Shown piece by piece: positions 23,026-34,185 of a DNA stretch of 64,000 nucleotides; the stretch's first letter is position 1, and each line of letters opens with the position of its first letter. The position numbers and the translations under genes were made by a program. This DNA is from Roridomyces roridus. Its lineage: Eukaryota; Basidiomycota; Agaricomycetes; Agaricales; Mycenaceae. Below the pieces are notes generated by a model. It was not told the DNA's origin. It saw nothing but the letters and a program-made list of their open reading frames with translations, and did not search any database. The stretch lies in NCBI GenBank assembly GCA_029378245.1, contig JARKIF010000013.1:310001-374000 (forward strand). Direction: 5' to 3'.

Positions 23026-23495
23026 CAAAAGTGCGAGACATGTCTGGGATGGAATGGAGGAGAGTTCCGCGGCGAGCCGCGAGACCCGTTCTGAAGTCTC
23101 AGACCAGCCAATGTATTGAAAGGCCCAGGATCACGGCGGCAAGCCGTGGAGTTGCGGGAATGGATGAGAGCGGAAGCAGAGGAGAATCAATGTCACGTGT
23201 CAATGTCGTGTTTGCAATCTGATCGCATTACACAGGATTACGCGTGCGTAACCTCCGATCATCCTCGTTTACCTTCTTTCCTGCGCATATGTCGAGTTAC
23301 ATAAATTTAGGCAGGCATAAAGTGAAGACACATGAGTAACCACGATGCCGAGGTATGAAGGTCAGTCTGCAGACTTGCTTGTTGGAAATTTCCGATTCGG
23401 ACAAGTAACAGGAATTGGTGGAATCCACGAGGGAATACGATAAACGAAGTGGGACATCAGTAGTGTGGCGGAACGAAAAAGTTGTCACCATATTA

Positions 23496-23568
23496 TAGCA
23501 GCAACTCGTTTCGATCGAGTGACCTCGGGGTTATGGGCCCCGCGCGCTTCCATCTGCGCCATGCTGCT
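23496..23568 (-). tRNA. Initiator tRNA-Met(CAT)
   Basis: On the minus strand AGCAGCA pairs with TGCTGCT and discriminator A follows. The A1:U72 first pair, the anticodon stem with GGGG..CCCC around CCCATAA, and the T loop ATCGAAA flanked by CTCG/CGAG are the hallmarks of eukaryotic initiator tRNA rather than elongator tRNA-Met. No intron. A T5 run lies about 30 nt downstream of the 3' end. Confidence 0.88.
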
Positions 23569-24795
23569 GATGGGTGAGTTATCCGCAGGCTTTCCATCTT
23601 CAGTTGGACCAGTGAGTCAGATGAGATTCACACGCAAACTGACGGATGACAAAGATCAACGCTTTGCTGATTGGATCATATCCTCTTGACCAGAACCACC
23701 ACGTCACTTGCTCCAGATATCTAGACTGCTCCTATACCTCACTGGTTGCCTCGTCCTTGCTGGGCTATCACCCAACCGTCGGACTTGCAGTTCCGAATCT
23801 TACACGCTTCTCAAACGCTTCTCTTCAACTTCTCTCAGGTCTCATCCGGATCTGTTCTTGGATATCGGATATACCGTCGTCGGCTGCACCGCTCTCATTC
23901 GTCATTAGGAGTCGGTATGCCACTGTATGGCGCAAAAGTGGCCTCGCCGATCGAACGAGCTCCACGATCAGTATCGAGATGCTGACGCCGTACAGATATT
24001 TGCCTCCAACGAGGAATTCCCATGCCGCCGAGGAGTCTGGGTTCTCTGCTTCGGCGTTTTGATGGGCGCCTTTGCGCACCAATCACACAGTCATTACCTG
24101 CTTAATGGACTTGCGCCGTCGGCCAGATGATCAATTTTCATTTTGAAATCTGCAGTCAGATTCTCAGACATGGTTGCACCGATTCAATCTCGATGGTACC
24201 CCTACAGAGCTCCTTTGCGATCAGCGCGCAAAGTTGTTGTCCGTGCTGACACTCTCAGAGCCAACGCTCTTCCACGCAGTCGGGATGGCCGCACGGTTCC
24301 TTATTCATCCAGATTTCAAATCTCTTATGGCCGCGGCACCTCACACGACAGGTCAGACAACGATTGAATATTGAATTGTCATCTCAGAGCTTAATCAAAA
24401 TCTCGATCCCCAAAGTGCCGCGGGCGGCGCTCATCTATAAAACCCAGCCACCGGCGGTGTCCTCGACCCAGCTGCATTCTTTCTCCTTCCCTGCACTCGC
24501 ACCACAAGTCACCGCCCAGCCTCCGACGGCGTGCTCACTCCGCCAGTTATGCATCTTGATCTCTCGGACCAATCCAACCCCGAGTCCCTGAGGCTTCGAA
24601 TTCGAAACTCGAGGCTCGACCCCACCCCGGACTGATAGGTGGGATGAAGAAGCATAATTGACGGCTTGAACACGCCCACGGAGGCGGGGCGATGGATTGG
24701 GGGCGAGTGCAGGGAGAGGTAAGCGTGCAGCAATTTAACGAGGGGGAAGTGGGACGCAGAACTGGCTGGCTGGCCTTGCCCAGTGAAGCCAGCTC
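23569..24795. other. Gene-poor stretch with weak coding-like frames
   Basis: About 1.2 kb. The frame 24174..24374 (+, 66 codons, LLSVLTLSEPTLFHAVGMAA) has protein-like composition but no domain I can name and no convincing exon neighbours. I call no gene. Confidence 0.4.
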
Positions 24796-25390
24796 CTCTC
24801 CCTGGAGGTACGTATTATTTATTATTTTACCAGCGCGTCCTACTCACCCTTCGTACGTTTGCAGATCTACGTCTGGGACGTCCCTGAGCCGGTGTGCATC
24901 AAATACCCCGTGCATTGGTTGGCACGGTAACAGCTTCTGGGACCCTAGAGAACCTCCCTAGTTCCCGCTCCTTGGAGGTATCTACTAGTCTTAATATTTT
25001 GCCAGCGCGGAGTCCGACTCACCCGCCATCCTAGGGCTTCCCGGAGATGGGATGTATCAAATACACCGCGCATTGGCTGTCATCGTACAGCGTTTGCGTC
25101 CCTGCGCGCTCGGGCCCGGGCTGCACCAAGAAAACCCTGAACTCGGTGAGTTGCTTTCATCCCGGCAAGTCTGCCTATCTTTCGTGAAACTCAAGTTGAT
25201 TCAGGTTACCATCGGAGGTTCTTGACAACCGTACATACTCTGCGACCCTGCACGCTCGTCTTCGGGCTATCCCGAGGAAAGACCTGAATTCAGCACTCGG
25301 TGAGTTGATTTCATCCCGGCCTCATGGCTTCAGTACACCGTACCTATTTTTTTATGAAGCTGAACTTAACTCAGGCTCCAACCCGGGATT
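24796..25390. repeat. Degenerate tandem duplication, two unit types
   Basis: Two diverged copies of one unit occur at about 24800-24960 and 24974-25110: each has GGAGGTA, a TTATTTTACCAGCG or AATATTTTGCCAGCG segment, GACTCACCC-like sequence, and ATCAAATACCCCGTGCATTGG or ATCAAATACACCGCGCATTGG. A second unit occurs at about 25130-25215 and 25260-25380, each with CCTGAA(C/T)TC..CTCGGTGAGTTG, TTTCATCCCGGC and an A/T-rich end before TTCAGG or CTCAGG. The pattern suggests duplicated exon/intron-like pieces of a lost gene. Boundaries are approximate and copies share perhaps two thirds of bases by eye. Confidence 0.55.
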
Positions 25391-25736
25391 CCTTGCTTCC
25401 GAAATGACTACCGTCCCGGGGTCTGGCGCAGGGGCGGTTCCAGTGCAATGGAGTTCAGAATGTCACAATGTTTTAAGGAGACCGTAACTAGAAAGATAAC
25501 TATGTAGGACTTTGGGTGGAAGTCGGGGCAGGGAGATAGTAACTCATACAGGTCGGCGCACGAAGAATGGCAAATCAACCCTGATCACCGCTGGGAGATT
25601 CCTTGGAAGTCTCGACGCTGCACCTGCCGAGGTCCTCCGATGTACAACCGATGCGTCGGAGTCGGAATCGCTCACCGCCGGACTTCAAGCCACTATCATA
25701 CCCGACAACATTTGGTCCCTTGAAGCGGTTTCATTT

Positions 25737-26093
25737 TCACTCAGTCACCTCCAACGTAGCCATCGCACCCCTCATCGTCTTCACAACGCGTGCGTCAGCC
25801 TCCGCGGGCAGGAAATTCCGTGGAATGGGACCCCAGCCGTACCACGCTTTACTCGCATCGTCGTACAACCCATATACACCGACAACCCGCGTGAGCCTGT
25901 CCACCATTGTAGAGGGATTTTCGAGTAAAGTTAGGGCGGCGATCTGGGTAAATCCACGAGGAGTGAGCATCGGGGTTGGCGTTGAATTTTTCCCATCGGC
26001 ACGGGGAGGTTCAGGGCTTCCCCTTCCGCACTGCTCGGCGCCAGTGGGTGCTGGGACCGGGTGCGCGTACATGATGTGCCTCCAGCTTGTCAT
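25737..26093 (-). pseudogene. Relic of an unidentified gene (copy 1)
   Basis: The minus-strand frame contains LLENPSTMVDRLTRVVGVYG and LYDDASKAW followed by ADARVVKTMRGAMATLEVTE. The same peptide, diverged, is present on the plus strand near 32.4 kb (LLENPGTTVQRLTRGVNLYG, LYDEST, NPDARVV). Conservation between two independent positions argues that this is real former coding sequence. I do not recognise the family. No start or flanking exons are evident, so it is listed as a relic. Confidence 0.4.
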
Positions 26094-28729
26094 AGAGGCG
26101 CATGAGGGTGGCGTCCGCGGGCGTCTCGCGAGATGATGAGTTTGCTGGTCGATTGCGTGAGTCTCGTAACCTGGGTCCTAGCTGCACCGGGATTCAGGAA
26201 GATGGCTCGTGGCAGAGAGAGATCGGATCAGAGTCCCGTCACATGAGTCATGGTGAGTGATTCTTATCAAATCGGCGACGTCACGATCTCGGATTTTGAA
26301 CGAACCCAACGCCGTGAGCCAAGTGGCCAAGGCAGATTCTATCAGGAATGCCTCAGTCTGGTTCATGGCTCAGCGCTCAGCCTCGGCTCTTGTTATTGTC
26401 CAAAATAGAGAGAGAGAGCTCAGAGAAATGAAGTCCAGAAAACGAACTCTACCTGTTCTGGGCACCCCCAAAATTGTTCTTCCCAGTCGTGAGCCACACG
26501 GCATCGCTAGCCGACGCTCCATCCCTCCTGAAACAAAACACGAGCGTGGCTTCCCGAGCCAGAGCAAATTTCATTTGCTCACAATGGATGAATACCGCAT
26601 CAATTCCAACTCTAAATGCGACCGTTTCGGGTGCGAAATTCCGTTTTGAAACTGGGAAGATCAAGTTGACATCAAACCAAATCACTTCGGCTCTTTCGCG
26701 TGGCTCCGTAGATAACGGCCATTATGTCCGTCCTGTGTAGATTCCTCGATTCAATACATTCGCATCTCGTACATCCCAATACATTCATCTCGGAACTTGA
26801 TTCCGTGCGACATTTCACGTCATTGCAACCCCGCGATGAAAGTACTTTGAGCGGCTCCCTGCGGAAGGGCGATGTCATTCTATTTGTTTTCTACCACACA
26901 CTTACTGGACCGAATGAATGAATATGGCACAGCCCCTGTGTGCGAACGGACTGTATAGTTAAACCCCTGCGGATGCAGGCGCTCTCAGGCTTGTCTCGGC
27001 ACCCCATTGTGTGACCATTGAATGCCAATCGCGCATTCAAACCGTCAATTATGTATCCCAGCTACAACGCCCCGAGACAGAAAATCCCCTGAACGAGTGC
27101 ACTGGGAGACATAATGGACGGGTTGAATGCGACGGTTGGAGCCGGCTCGACAATGGATGTGCTGGAATGGCATCCGCGCTGGATGGCGAAGACGAGAGTG
27201 GGGACAGAACGAAGAATTGTACCGGCTCCTAGCCCTAGAAATACCATTGAAGCATTCACACGTGTTGAGATCTTAATTCAGTCCGGATGAATCGAGGTGC
27301 ACAGACGGGCCACAAAACACAGGCCATATACAATGGACTGTCCATCTTTCCATTCATTCATTTCCGCGCGAACGCCGAAAGAGACAGGTGTTGAATTCTG
27401 GGAAAGATCTTGGGCGTTCGATTATCGGTGCCACCTTCCGAAGCTAAACTAGTGCGTTAAATTACAAGGCAATGCAGCTACTTGTGGTGGTGGTGGCGGC
27501 TCCGCGACGGCTCGGAACCTGGACATCTATCGACTCGATAAAATACAGGATTGCAGGACTGGTTTCGTAGTGAGTCCCATTCAACGTGGACTACCGACCT
27601 GAGACGAGTTGGAAGATGCAGAGATTCAAACAGCTTCCCTCACGCCTGGACCCTGCAACACAACGTGTACTCTGTCGCATTAAATAGACGCTAGGACCGG
27701 TAGCAACCGGTGTCCGAGGCTGGATGCACAGCACACTGACTTACTGCATGCAGCCACAATCTGATTTTTCATTGATTCAAACCTTTTGTAGGTGTATATT
27801 GCCGCAACCAATCTCCGCACCGTGAAAGGAACATCCTGGGTTACTCCGTGGGAGACGGAACTTCGACGGGCGGAGCTTGAAAGACGCAAAGGAGAAATCG
27901 AGCCTGACTGCTGCTGTGGAGTTTCAGCATTCGATATCAAAGCTGTTCAGTACAGCACGAAGGCCACGCATGAAATCTCGAGACGTCAGTCTCCCTGTTC
28001 CACCATCCGAATGCCCTGGTGCCGGGTGAGTCGATCACGCCACGTCTAGGTAAGGTAGCCCTTGAGAACCTGATACCTTGCTAGGGCTTACCGTCGGCGA
28101 TGAGTTCTCCCCGCTCCACTTCAAGCTTTGAGGTACATCCGTGCTTGTAACCCATGGATCCAAGAGCATGCGTGGAGTCCGGCGGCGAGTAAATGAAGAT
28201 CAATAATAGAACACCCCCCCACCCCGCCACGGAGAACACGTTGGTACACGGACTGGCTGTTGATCACATCAGGGCTCTACCGCCGTTCAAAGGTGTGGAG
28301 GAAGGCAAACGGATTAGCGCTTGGGAAGAAGCAGAATCGAGACGATAGCATGCCGGGACTCCGCCTGAAGGCTGAAGAGAACGTAAATTGGCCAAGGGCG
28401 CCTGGTGTCGAGTGCCAGTCTTCATTTGGCCGCCGTCGCAGAAGGCAGAAACGTCGGATAGCCACGCGGAAGAATCCACCCCGCGACTGGGTGCGGGGAT
28501 GTGTTGAAGCCGGAGATAGCAGCTTACGCGGCGGTCAGACCCTCCGTGGCTTCTGTCCGCTGGTCACCGCCGTCAGGGGAGATGGCCACCTATTTGAAGC
28601 TTCAATTCTTTGGACACTAAGAGGGTACAACAAGATAGAATAGTCTGTATTTCGAACGAGTCAGGTCACAGGAAAACTTGTAGGATGAAGTGACGCACCA
28701 TTGCAATGTCTACATCGGATGCCCGTCAT
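26094..28729. other. Gene-poor region, no supported feature
   Basis: About 2.6 kb with only short frames (under 130 codons) in all phases. Small simple repeats are present, an AG run near 26406 and a GGT run near 27485. I see no tRNA, transposon ends or domain. Confidence 0.45.
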
Positions 28730-29431
28730 TCAAGAACCCCAATTAGAGACCGTGCCGCCCTGAACGATGAAAGACCCCGAAGACTTCGCTTGCTGCCCAA
28801 ACGTAGCAGGTGTAGCCGGGTTCACACCACCGCTAGTCATCCCACCAACTGTCGGCGGTGGCCCGCGGCCATGCGATATCGACACCTGCCACGCGACAGG
28901 AGCCACCGTGCTATCTCCGGCGATGAGGAACACCTGGGTGGAATGCTCTGGCGTGTGCCCGCCCACAAATCGTTCACCCAGACCGCAGTTGGTGCAGAGA
29001 TCGTGGTCTACGCAGGTGAGGCAAGGGACACGCGGACAGGTGCTTGGAATCCCCTGCATGCAGCCGTCGCAGTTGTAGTTTAGGAGCTGGTTTTGGCGAG
29101 GAGGAAGAGGTTGGGGGCTGTGGGGGTTGTGGATTTGACCTGGCTGGTAGCCTGCGAGGGAGGATACGTTGGGCATTGTGCCATTGTCACTGTGGTGGTG
29201 AAAGGGGAGTACTGCCGATTGATAGCCGGGATTTGATAATCTGCCAATCATTTGCCAAATGTCAACATGGAGGGCTTGCCCCTGAATCAATTTACAACCG
29301 AGGCCTTGTGCAACTCTTGCCTGGGTGCACGCAAAGGGCATCTCACTCAGAGTCACTGCTCTGGATTCGAGTACATCTCGAAGCAGATACTCAACATCGA
29401 GTATAATCAAGTTCGTTACGGATGAAAACAC
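28730..29431 (-). CDS. ZZ-type zinc-finger protein
   Basis: Uninterrupted frame of 233 codons. Residues about 117-165 hold NYNCDGCMQGI, CPRVPCLTC, HDLCTNCGLGERF and HTPEHSTQVF: the Cys-x2-Cys pairs and terminal His-x5-His-like pattern of a ZZ zinc finger, a protein-interaction module. The rest is Gly/Pro/Ser-rich and probably disordered. The first 60 residues are unlike the family; the ATG at 29251 (MIGRLSNPGYQ) is a plausible alternative start, or an upstream exon is missed. Partners are unknown. Confidence is high for the ZZ module and moderate for the boundaries. Confidence 0.65.
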   Translation of the reverse strand: MFSSVTNLIILDVEYLLRDVLESRAVTLSEMPFACTQARVAQGLGCKLIQGQALHVDIWQMIGRLSNPGYQSAVLPFHHHSDNGTMPNVSSLAGYQPGQIHNPHSPQPLPPRQNQLLNYNCDGCMQGIPSTCPRVPCLTCVDHDLCTNCGLGERFVGGHTPEHSTQVFLIAGDSTVAPVAWQVSISHGRGPPPTVGGMTSGGVNPATPATFGQQAKSSGSFIVQGGTVSNWGS

Positions 29432-29554
29432 TACATAAACATTGACGATTTATTGCATCAGTGGCCGAACCGGCTCGAGCCAGAGCGGCCGCCAAACAAA
29501 GAATGAAACTACGCGTCGTCCCATCTCCCTGCAAAAGAAAATGCGTCAATTGCA

Positions 29555-30742
29555 TCAATTGCAGCACCACGGCTGTGAGATTGAGAGAAAAACAAGAACG
29601 ATGAGGAAGCTGGGGAAACCAGGATCGAGAGGAGTAACGCTCTCGAGGAAGTCGATTTGTTCCTGCGACAACGAGACGTTGAGGGCTTCGAGGTTCGAGA
29701 GGAGGTGCTCGACCTTGCGGCCGCCAATGATGGGGGAACAGTAGGGGACTTTCTGCATCACGCACGCGATCGTCACTAAAAGTCATTCAGCAAGAGAGAG
29801 CGGGGCGGCAAGAACGGACCCACCGGCAGTGAGACTCTTGGTCTCCACCTCACCCGCGACCTTCTCCAGCGCAGCGGACACCTTTTTCTCGGCCTCGGTT
29901 CTCTCCCACTCAACACCGAATATCGTACGCCCGTTTCCACCAGTGGTACGGCGCTGTTCCTCCTCGGCATCGGTACGGAACTTTCCACCTCCGACGACGT
30001 TCCACGGCGCGAGCGCAAGTCCTGAGCAGAGGAGTAAGCCAGTAGATCCGCTGAGAAATGTTCTGGTAACTCACCCTGAGCCCGAGCCATAGGAATAATC
30101 TCGCGCTCGAAAAAACGGTCCATGACGTTCCAAGCGCCTTGGTAAATCGCAACGGTGTTTTGCCGTGATCGCGCGCGTACTGACTCGCCTGGGAGACGAT
30201 CCACGCTGGGGTATCAGAGACACCCTGCGCGGCGCTTAGTAATCAAGGATCGTACGACTAGAGAGGACCACGCAGCGAATACAGCACCTTTCCCTGCACG
30301 ACAAGGCTGTGCAGCCCATTCATCACCTCCCGTATGCCAATCCCACCAGTGCAAGTAGAAAATGTCGATATACGTCGTGCGTAGCTTCTTGAGACCTGCT
30401 TCGACGCTAACGTGCCTAGATTTGACGCTGTTCCCGACGTAGGTGACCTTCTTGGAGATGGTGTCATCGCCGGCTTTGTAGGTCATACTATACTTTGGGG
30501 TGCGTCAGCTGGGACGTAGAACACGGGTGTGGAGGAAGGAACGGTACCTTGGTAGCGATGACCAGTTGGTCTCGGATACCCCGCTTCTCCGCCCATTCAC
30601 CAATGAACATTTCGGACGCCTCGTCCTGGCTGCAAAGGGATGCATCAGATTCGCGGGGGGACGAAATGGAAGTGGGGTATCCTCACTAGGCGTTCGCTGT
30701 GTCGATAAAATTGCCGCCCTTGTCAAAGTATGCATCGAGCAG
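29555..30742 (-). pseudogene. Aryl-alcohol dehydrogenase-type aldo-keto reductase, 5'-truncated and frameshifted
   Basis: Recognisable pieces in order on the minus strand: LLDAYFDKGGNFIDTANAY, DEASEMFIGEWAEKRGIRDQ, KAGDDTISKKVTYVGNSVKS, LRTTYIDIFYLHWWDW, VMNGLHSLVVQGKVLY, GVSDTPAWIVSQA, IYQGAWNVMDRFFEREIIPM, APWNVVGGGKFRTD and PIIGGRKVEHLLSNLEAL. These match fungal AAD14-like NADP-dependent aldo-keto reductases. The first about 70 residues, with the N-terminal strand and catalytic Asp region, are absent upstream of 30742. One frame shift lies in WDWH/REVMNG (about 30325-30345) and another in KTP/IYQGAW (about 30148-30158). Several introns with good sites remain (30686..30630, 30547..30493). 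The gene would have acted in lignin-derived aromatic aldehyde/alcohol metabolism; this copy looks dead. Confidence 0.75.
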
Positions 30743-30793
30743 GATGGGAGGAAGAAGCAAGAGAGGCACTTGAAAGGCACCAAACAAAGTTCC

Positions 30794-30818
30794 GAGTCTT
30801 AAAATTTATTTTAAGCTC
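30794..30818. repeat. A/T-rich inverted repeat at the truncation point
   Basis: GAGTCTTAAAAT-TT-ATTTTAAGCTC is a near-perfect palindrome lying about 50 nt upstream of the first recognisable AAD residue. It may mark the rearrangement that removed the 5' end of that gene; no second copy or target duplication was found. Confidence 0.5.
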
Positions 30819-32083
30819 GGTCTTATCGGCCCGTTTCCCGCGAAAGTGGGGTCCCATTTTTTTCGATGACATCTTTGAGCCCTACTTGTTTGTACGCTTA
30901 CAACTGCCTTATAAGGTAATTCTGAGGGTGTTCTGGCTCCTCTTAGTCAATTACTCTTACGCCTCTTGATTCTTGCTCACTTCTGCCGGCCTCCGTGTTA
31001 TTAAAATCTCTGCCGACGGCGAGTCGGACGCGGAACGGCCCGAACGGGACCGGAAGTCTGGCAGCCGATGAGTTGTCGGTTACTTGACTGCTTCCCACCA
31101 CCACTGGACACCCATTTCCAACCTGCAGGCGACCACGTGCTCCAACTCCGGGCTCCCTGGTCTCAGCCAGTTTTCATTCCTGGCATTCTACCTGACTCGA
31201 CAACGCTGGCCAATTTCAGCCAATTGATTGGTTTTCGGCTCACTTACTACAATCTACAGGTCTTTGGACGCTCGTATCCGCACATCTCGACTCTCAGCCT
31301 TCAGGTCTCCTGGTGGCAGCAAATCGAATCCACCAACCCCAGACTCGGATTGCCATGCAACAGCAATGGCCCTCAAAAAGCACGTCAGACAAACAAACAA
31401 ACAACCGGCAATCACGACATCCATTTTCTGTCTCTTCACCGACGACGATCCCACCAGCCTCGGACCTGACAACGACAACGACGCCAGTCGAAATCAGGCT
31501 CCATGGCTGACATGGCCGACTCTGAGGGCCTCTAGACACGGTGGTCACCGGTGCGTGACCCACGCCGCACGCGTCCCAGCGTGCGGAATCACATTCGAGT
31601 GTCGTTGACTGCTGTCTGGTGGACAACATCTCTCAGTCTGTTGCGCCGTCTCCTTTCGAATCCTCCAATTCGTCGCCACGCCGGGTTACATAGTATCATT
31701 CGGCAACTGGCTGAAATCAGCCGACTTGGGATGGGATGTTGCGGCAACGACGTGGTGCGTGTTCGGAAGCTACTATCTGCGATCCACTCACTCAGTCCTC
31801 AGCCTTTATCGACTCGGTGTGCGGAAATGCTCTGCTACCCAAGGCTACTCACGTGGTCGGCCATTGCCTCGCTCCAGGATTCAGATACCCAGCACCCGTA
31901 TCACATAATAATATATGCGCTCTCCCCCGCATCCATTCCCTCCGCCCTAACGGCTCTGCTCCCTGGAATCTGCTCCGTACACAGTGAATCAAGAGGGCCA
32001 ACACAGACCTTTCTCTCGCCTCCGGCCCCGACAACGCCCCAGGCCTGTGCCCCGTTCTTCGATCGACTTGACCCCTTTCGCCC
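30819..32083. other. Region without supported gene
   Basis: About 1.3 kb. A 255-codon frame (31551..32318, +) is Ser/Arg/Pro-rich with no domain and competes with other frames, so it is not called. The right part may belong to the relic gene that follows. Confidence 0.4.
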
Positions 32084-32560
32084 GTGTTTCTCTCCCTCAC
32101 GGAATCACTCTTCCTCCACTTCAATCAGAATTCGAAGGCAGACTTGCTCGCACCCGAGGTGGATTCCAAACTATTCGACGATATGGGCGTACGTTCGCGG
32201 TCTACATTCCCACATAACCATTCAAACAATCCTTCCCAGGGAAATCCCGTGTTCTACCCCCGACTTCCTCCGTCCTCCGTTCTGGAACGTCATCACACGA
32301 GACCGGACGCCGCCCTGAAACGCCCATACGACGAGCTCGACATCACATCATGTACGTGCGCTCAGTCCCGCTTTACTTGAAAATCCGGGGACGACGGTGC
32401 AAAGGCTCACGCGGGGCGTCAACTTATATGGGCTGTACGACGAGTCGACGACGCAAGTGGAGGGTGTCCATGGTACGGCAGGGGCACAGTGCCGGATACT
32501 TATTGTCTTGCCTGCGAATCCCGACGCGCGCGTGGTGGGGAAGTGAGGGGGGATGCGACG
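32084..32560 (+). pseudogene. Relic of an unidentified gene (copy 2)
   Basis: Frame pieces read LTESLFLHFNQNSKADLLAP and VDSKLFDDMG, then after intron 32189..32240 (GTACGT..CAG) GNPVFY, with the two following peptides DFLRPPFWNVITRD and DAALKRPYDELDI in different frames, and finally LLENPGTTVQRLTRGVNLYG. The last block is shared with the minus-strand relic at 25.9 kb. At least two frame changes separate the pieces, so the gene is probably decayed. I cannot name the family; exon limits are approximate. Confidence 0.4.
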
Positions 32561-33073
32561 GATGCAGTGACTCGTGGCAGCGGGGTAAAGAGGAATTGAA
32601 TGTTGTCGGGCGGTGTTAGCTGTGTATACTAACCTAGACCGATTTCGGCAACTCAGCAGATAGATACGGATCATGGTCGGCTTACCAATATCGGTCATTT
32701 TCTCGGCGCGGCTTCCAGCTCAAAGGTCTTTACGCCGGATTCGTGAATTCGAATTCGAAGTAGTCCGTCAAATTCCCGCAGCGACCTGTCTTTCCTCGGA
32801 TCAAATATCATTCGGCAGTTGATCACTTGACGAGTTACCCATCTCGGTTCTTCAAGCGCTCGTCATGGCCGTGCTACATATACATCCCGGCAGGTCAAAA
32901 GCTGTGGGTTGCGGGAACGCGACACGGTAACCAGCATCTAGATCTTTGTTCTGCTGCGGATTTACGACTTGCCGGGAGGGGATGTCACGGTGCCACCTGT
33001 GCTTGTTCCCAAAGCTGTCTGTGAGCCACTCACTCGCTCATCCACTCCTTTTCCTACGCTCACCCGTCAGGAA

Positions 33074-34185
33074 ATGCGCTGCTACTGGAGGCTACTGGTC
33101 TGCTTGACACTTCTAATGGGACCAGCCGTTGCCTCGCCCGTCGATGCCCGAGAATCCCCAAGCATCCAGGAAACTCCTCTCCCTGCATTGACCCTCCCCG
33201 CCCAACAACCCAATTTCAACGGCTTTGACCTCACATCCGCGCTCCCACCAGCAGCCATCCTCTCCGCCGTTACAGTTCCCCTCCCACAGAGCTGCTCCGG
33301 GTACCTTGGCGCACCTGGGACAAACTCGGAATGCCTCACGACGACGGGTATGTCAGCGCTTAGCATCCAATTTGAAGACTGCGGGACACCGTTTGTGGTG
33401 TGTCGATGCGAGGACGCGCAGATGAGCATGGATGTTGCGTTGGATCGATTTTCGCGGGTGCCGGTGGGCTTGAGGAGGTATGCGAGTACAATTGCGGTGA
33501 TGGCTACACAGACCGCGGCAAATGCATATACGCTTACGACGGGGGAAACACATTTCTTCGGGGATTGTGCTATGGATACGTGGATTCATGAGGTCCGTTG
33601 CATGAGCGTTCCTGGAAATGTACTTGCACTTCCCAGCTGACACATGCATACGACTTTTCTGGCACCACGTCCTACGCATCCGCGACATCTGCGTGGCTAA
33701 ACGCGCTTTCGACGGATTCCTGCGTCCCAGACGCGTATTCGCAAACGAATGCGGTGGAAGACTTTGCGCAAACCAGCGTGCTGAACGTCTACATGCTCAT
33801 ATTTGGCGGGAACCTGCCGCCAGGATTCCAAACTGCCTGTATGTCCAACCAACTGGCGTATGTGAACAGCCTGCCACTATTCAACCCCGAGACGCTGTTT
33901 GGGAACACTTGTGATATTGTGAATAGCGGGCCACCTGCAAGGTCTGCCTGGCTTCTGCATCCCTCGTGAGCTCAATCTGAGTTTCTTAATCGTAGAGAAA
34001 GGGACCCTCCCATTTCGTTGGATCCTTCGCGGACATTCCAGACACTACCTACCGCCGACGCAGACCTCTTGCCGACGAGCACCCATCCGCATGTACAGGC
34101 TGCGACAAATAGCTCTCGACACCCAGTTCCGTGCTTCGTGACATGGGCAACATGCGTTCTGCCGCTATTACTATTTTGGATTTAG
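33074..34185 (+). CDS. Con-13-like secreted protein with HExxH motif, GPI-anchored
   Basis: Exons 33074..33592, 33637..33941 and 33996..34185 give 337 residues. The signal peptide is MRCYWRLLVCLTLLMGPAVA. Removing the 44-nt intron (GTCCGT..CAG) joins WIHE to LTHAYDF, creating HELTH, a zinc-metallopeptidase HExxH signature, in a Cys-rich domain (CSGYLG, CLTT, CRCED, CAMDTW, CMSNQLAY, CDIV). The downstream block SVLNVYMLIFGGNLPPGFQ..CMSNQLAYVNSLPLFNP resembles what I recall of fungal conidiation-specific Con-13-type proteins; this link is from memory. The C-terminus has small residues (NSS) followed by a hydrophobic end (CVLPLLLFWI), a GPI-attachment pattern seen only after splicing. Predicted extracellular or wall-bound. 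Peptidase activity is inferred from the motif alone. Confidence 0.72.

Noticed and set aside
24560..24620. tRNA-like TTCGAATTCG segment
   Set aside because: No acceptor or D arm can be paired; it is a short palindrome only.
31551..32318. 255-codon plus-strand frame
   Set aside because: Ser/Pro/Arg-rich without motifs; part of the relic region where better peptides lie in other frames.
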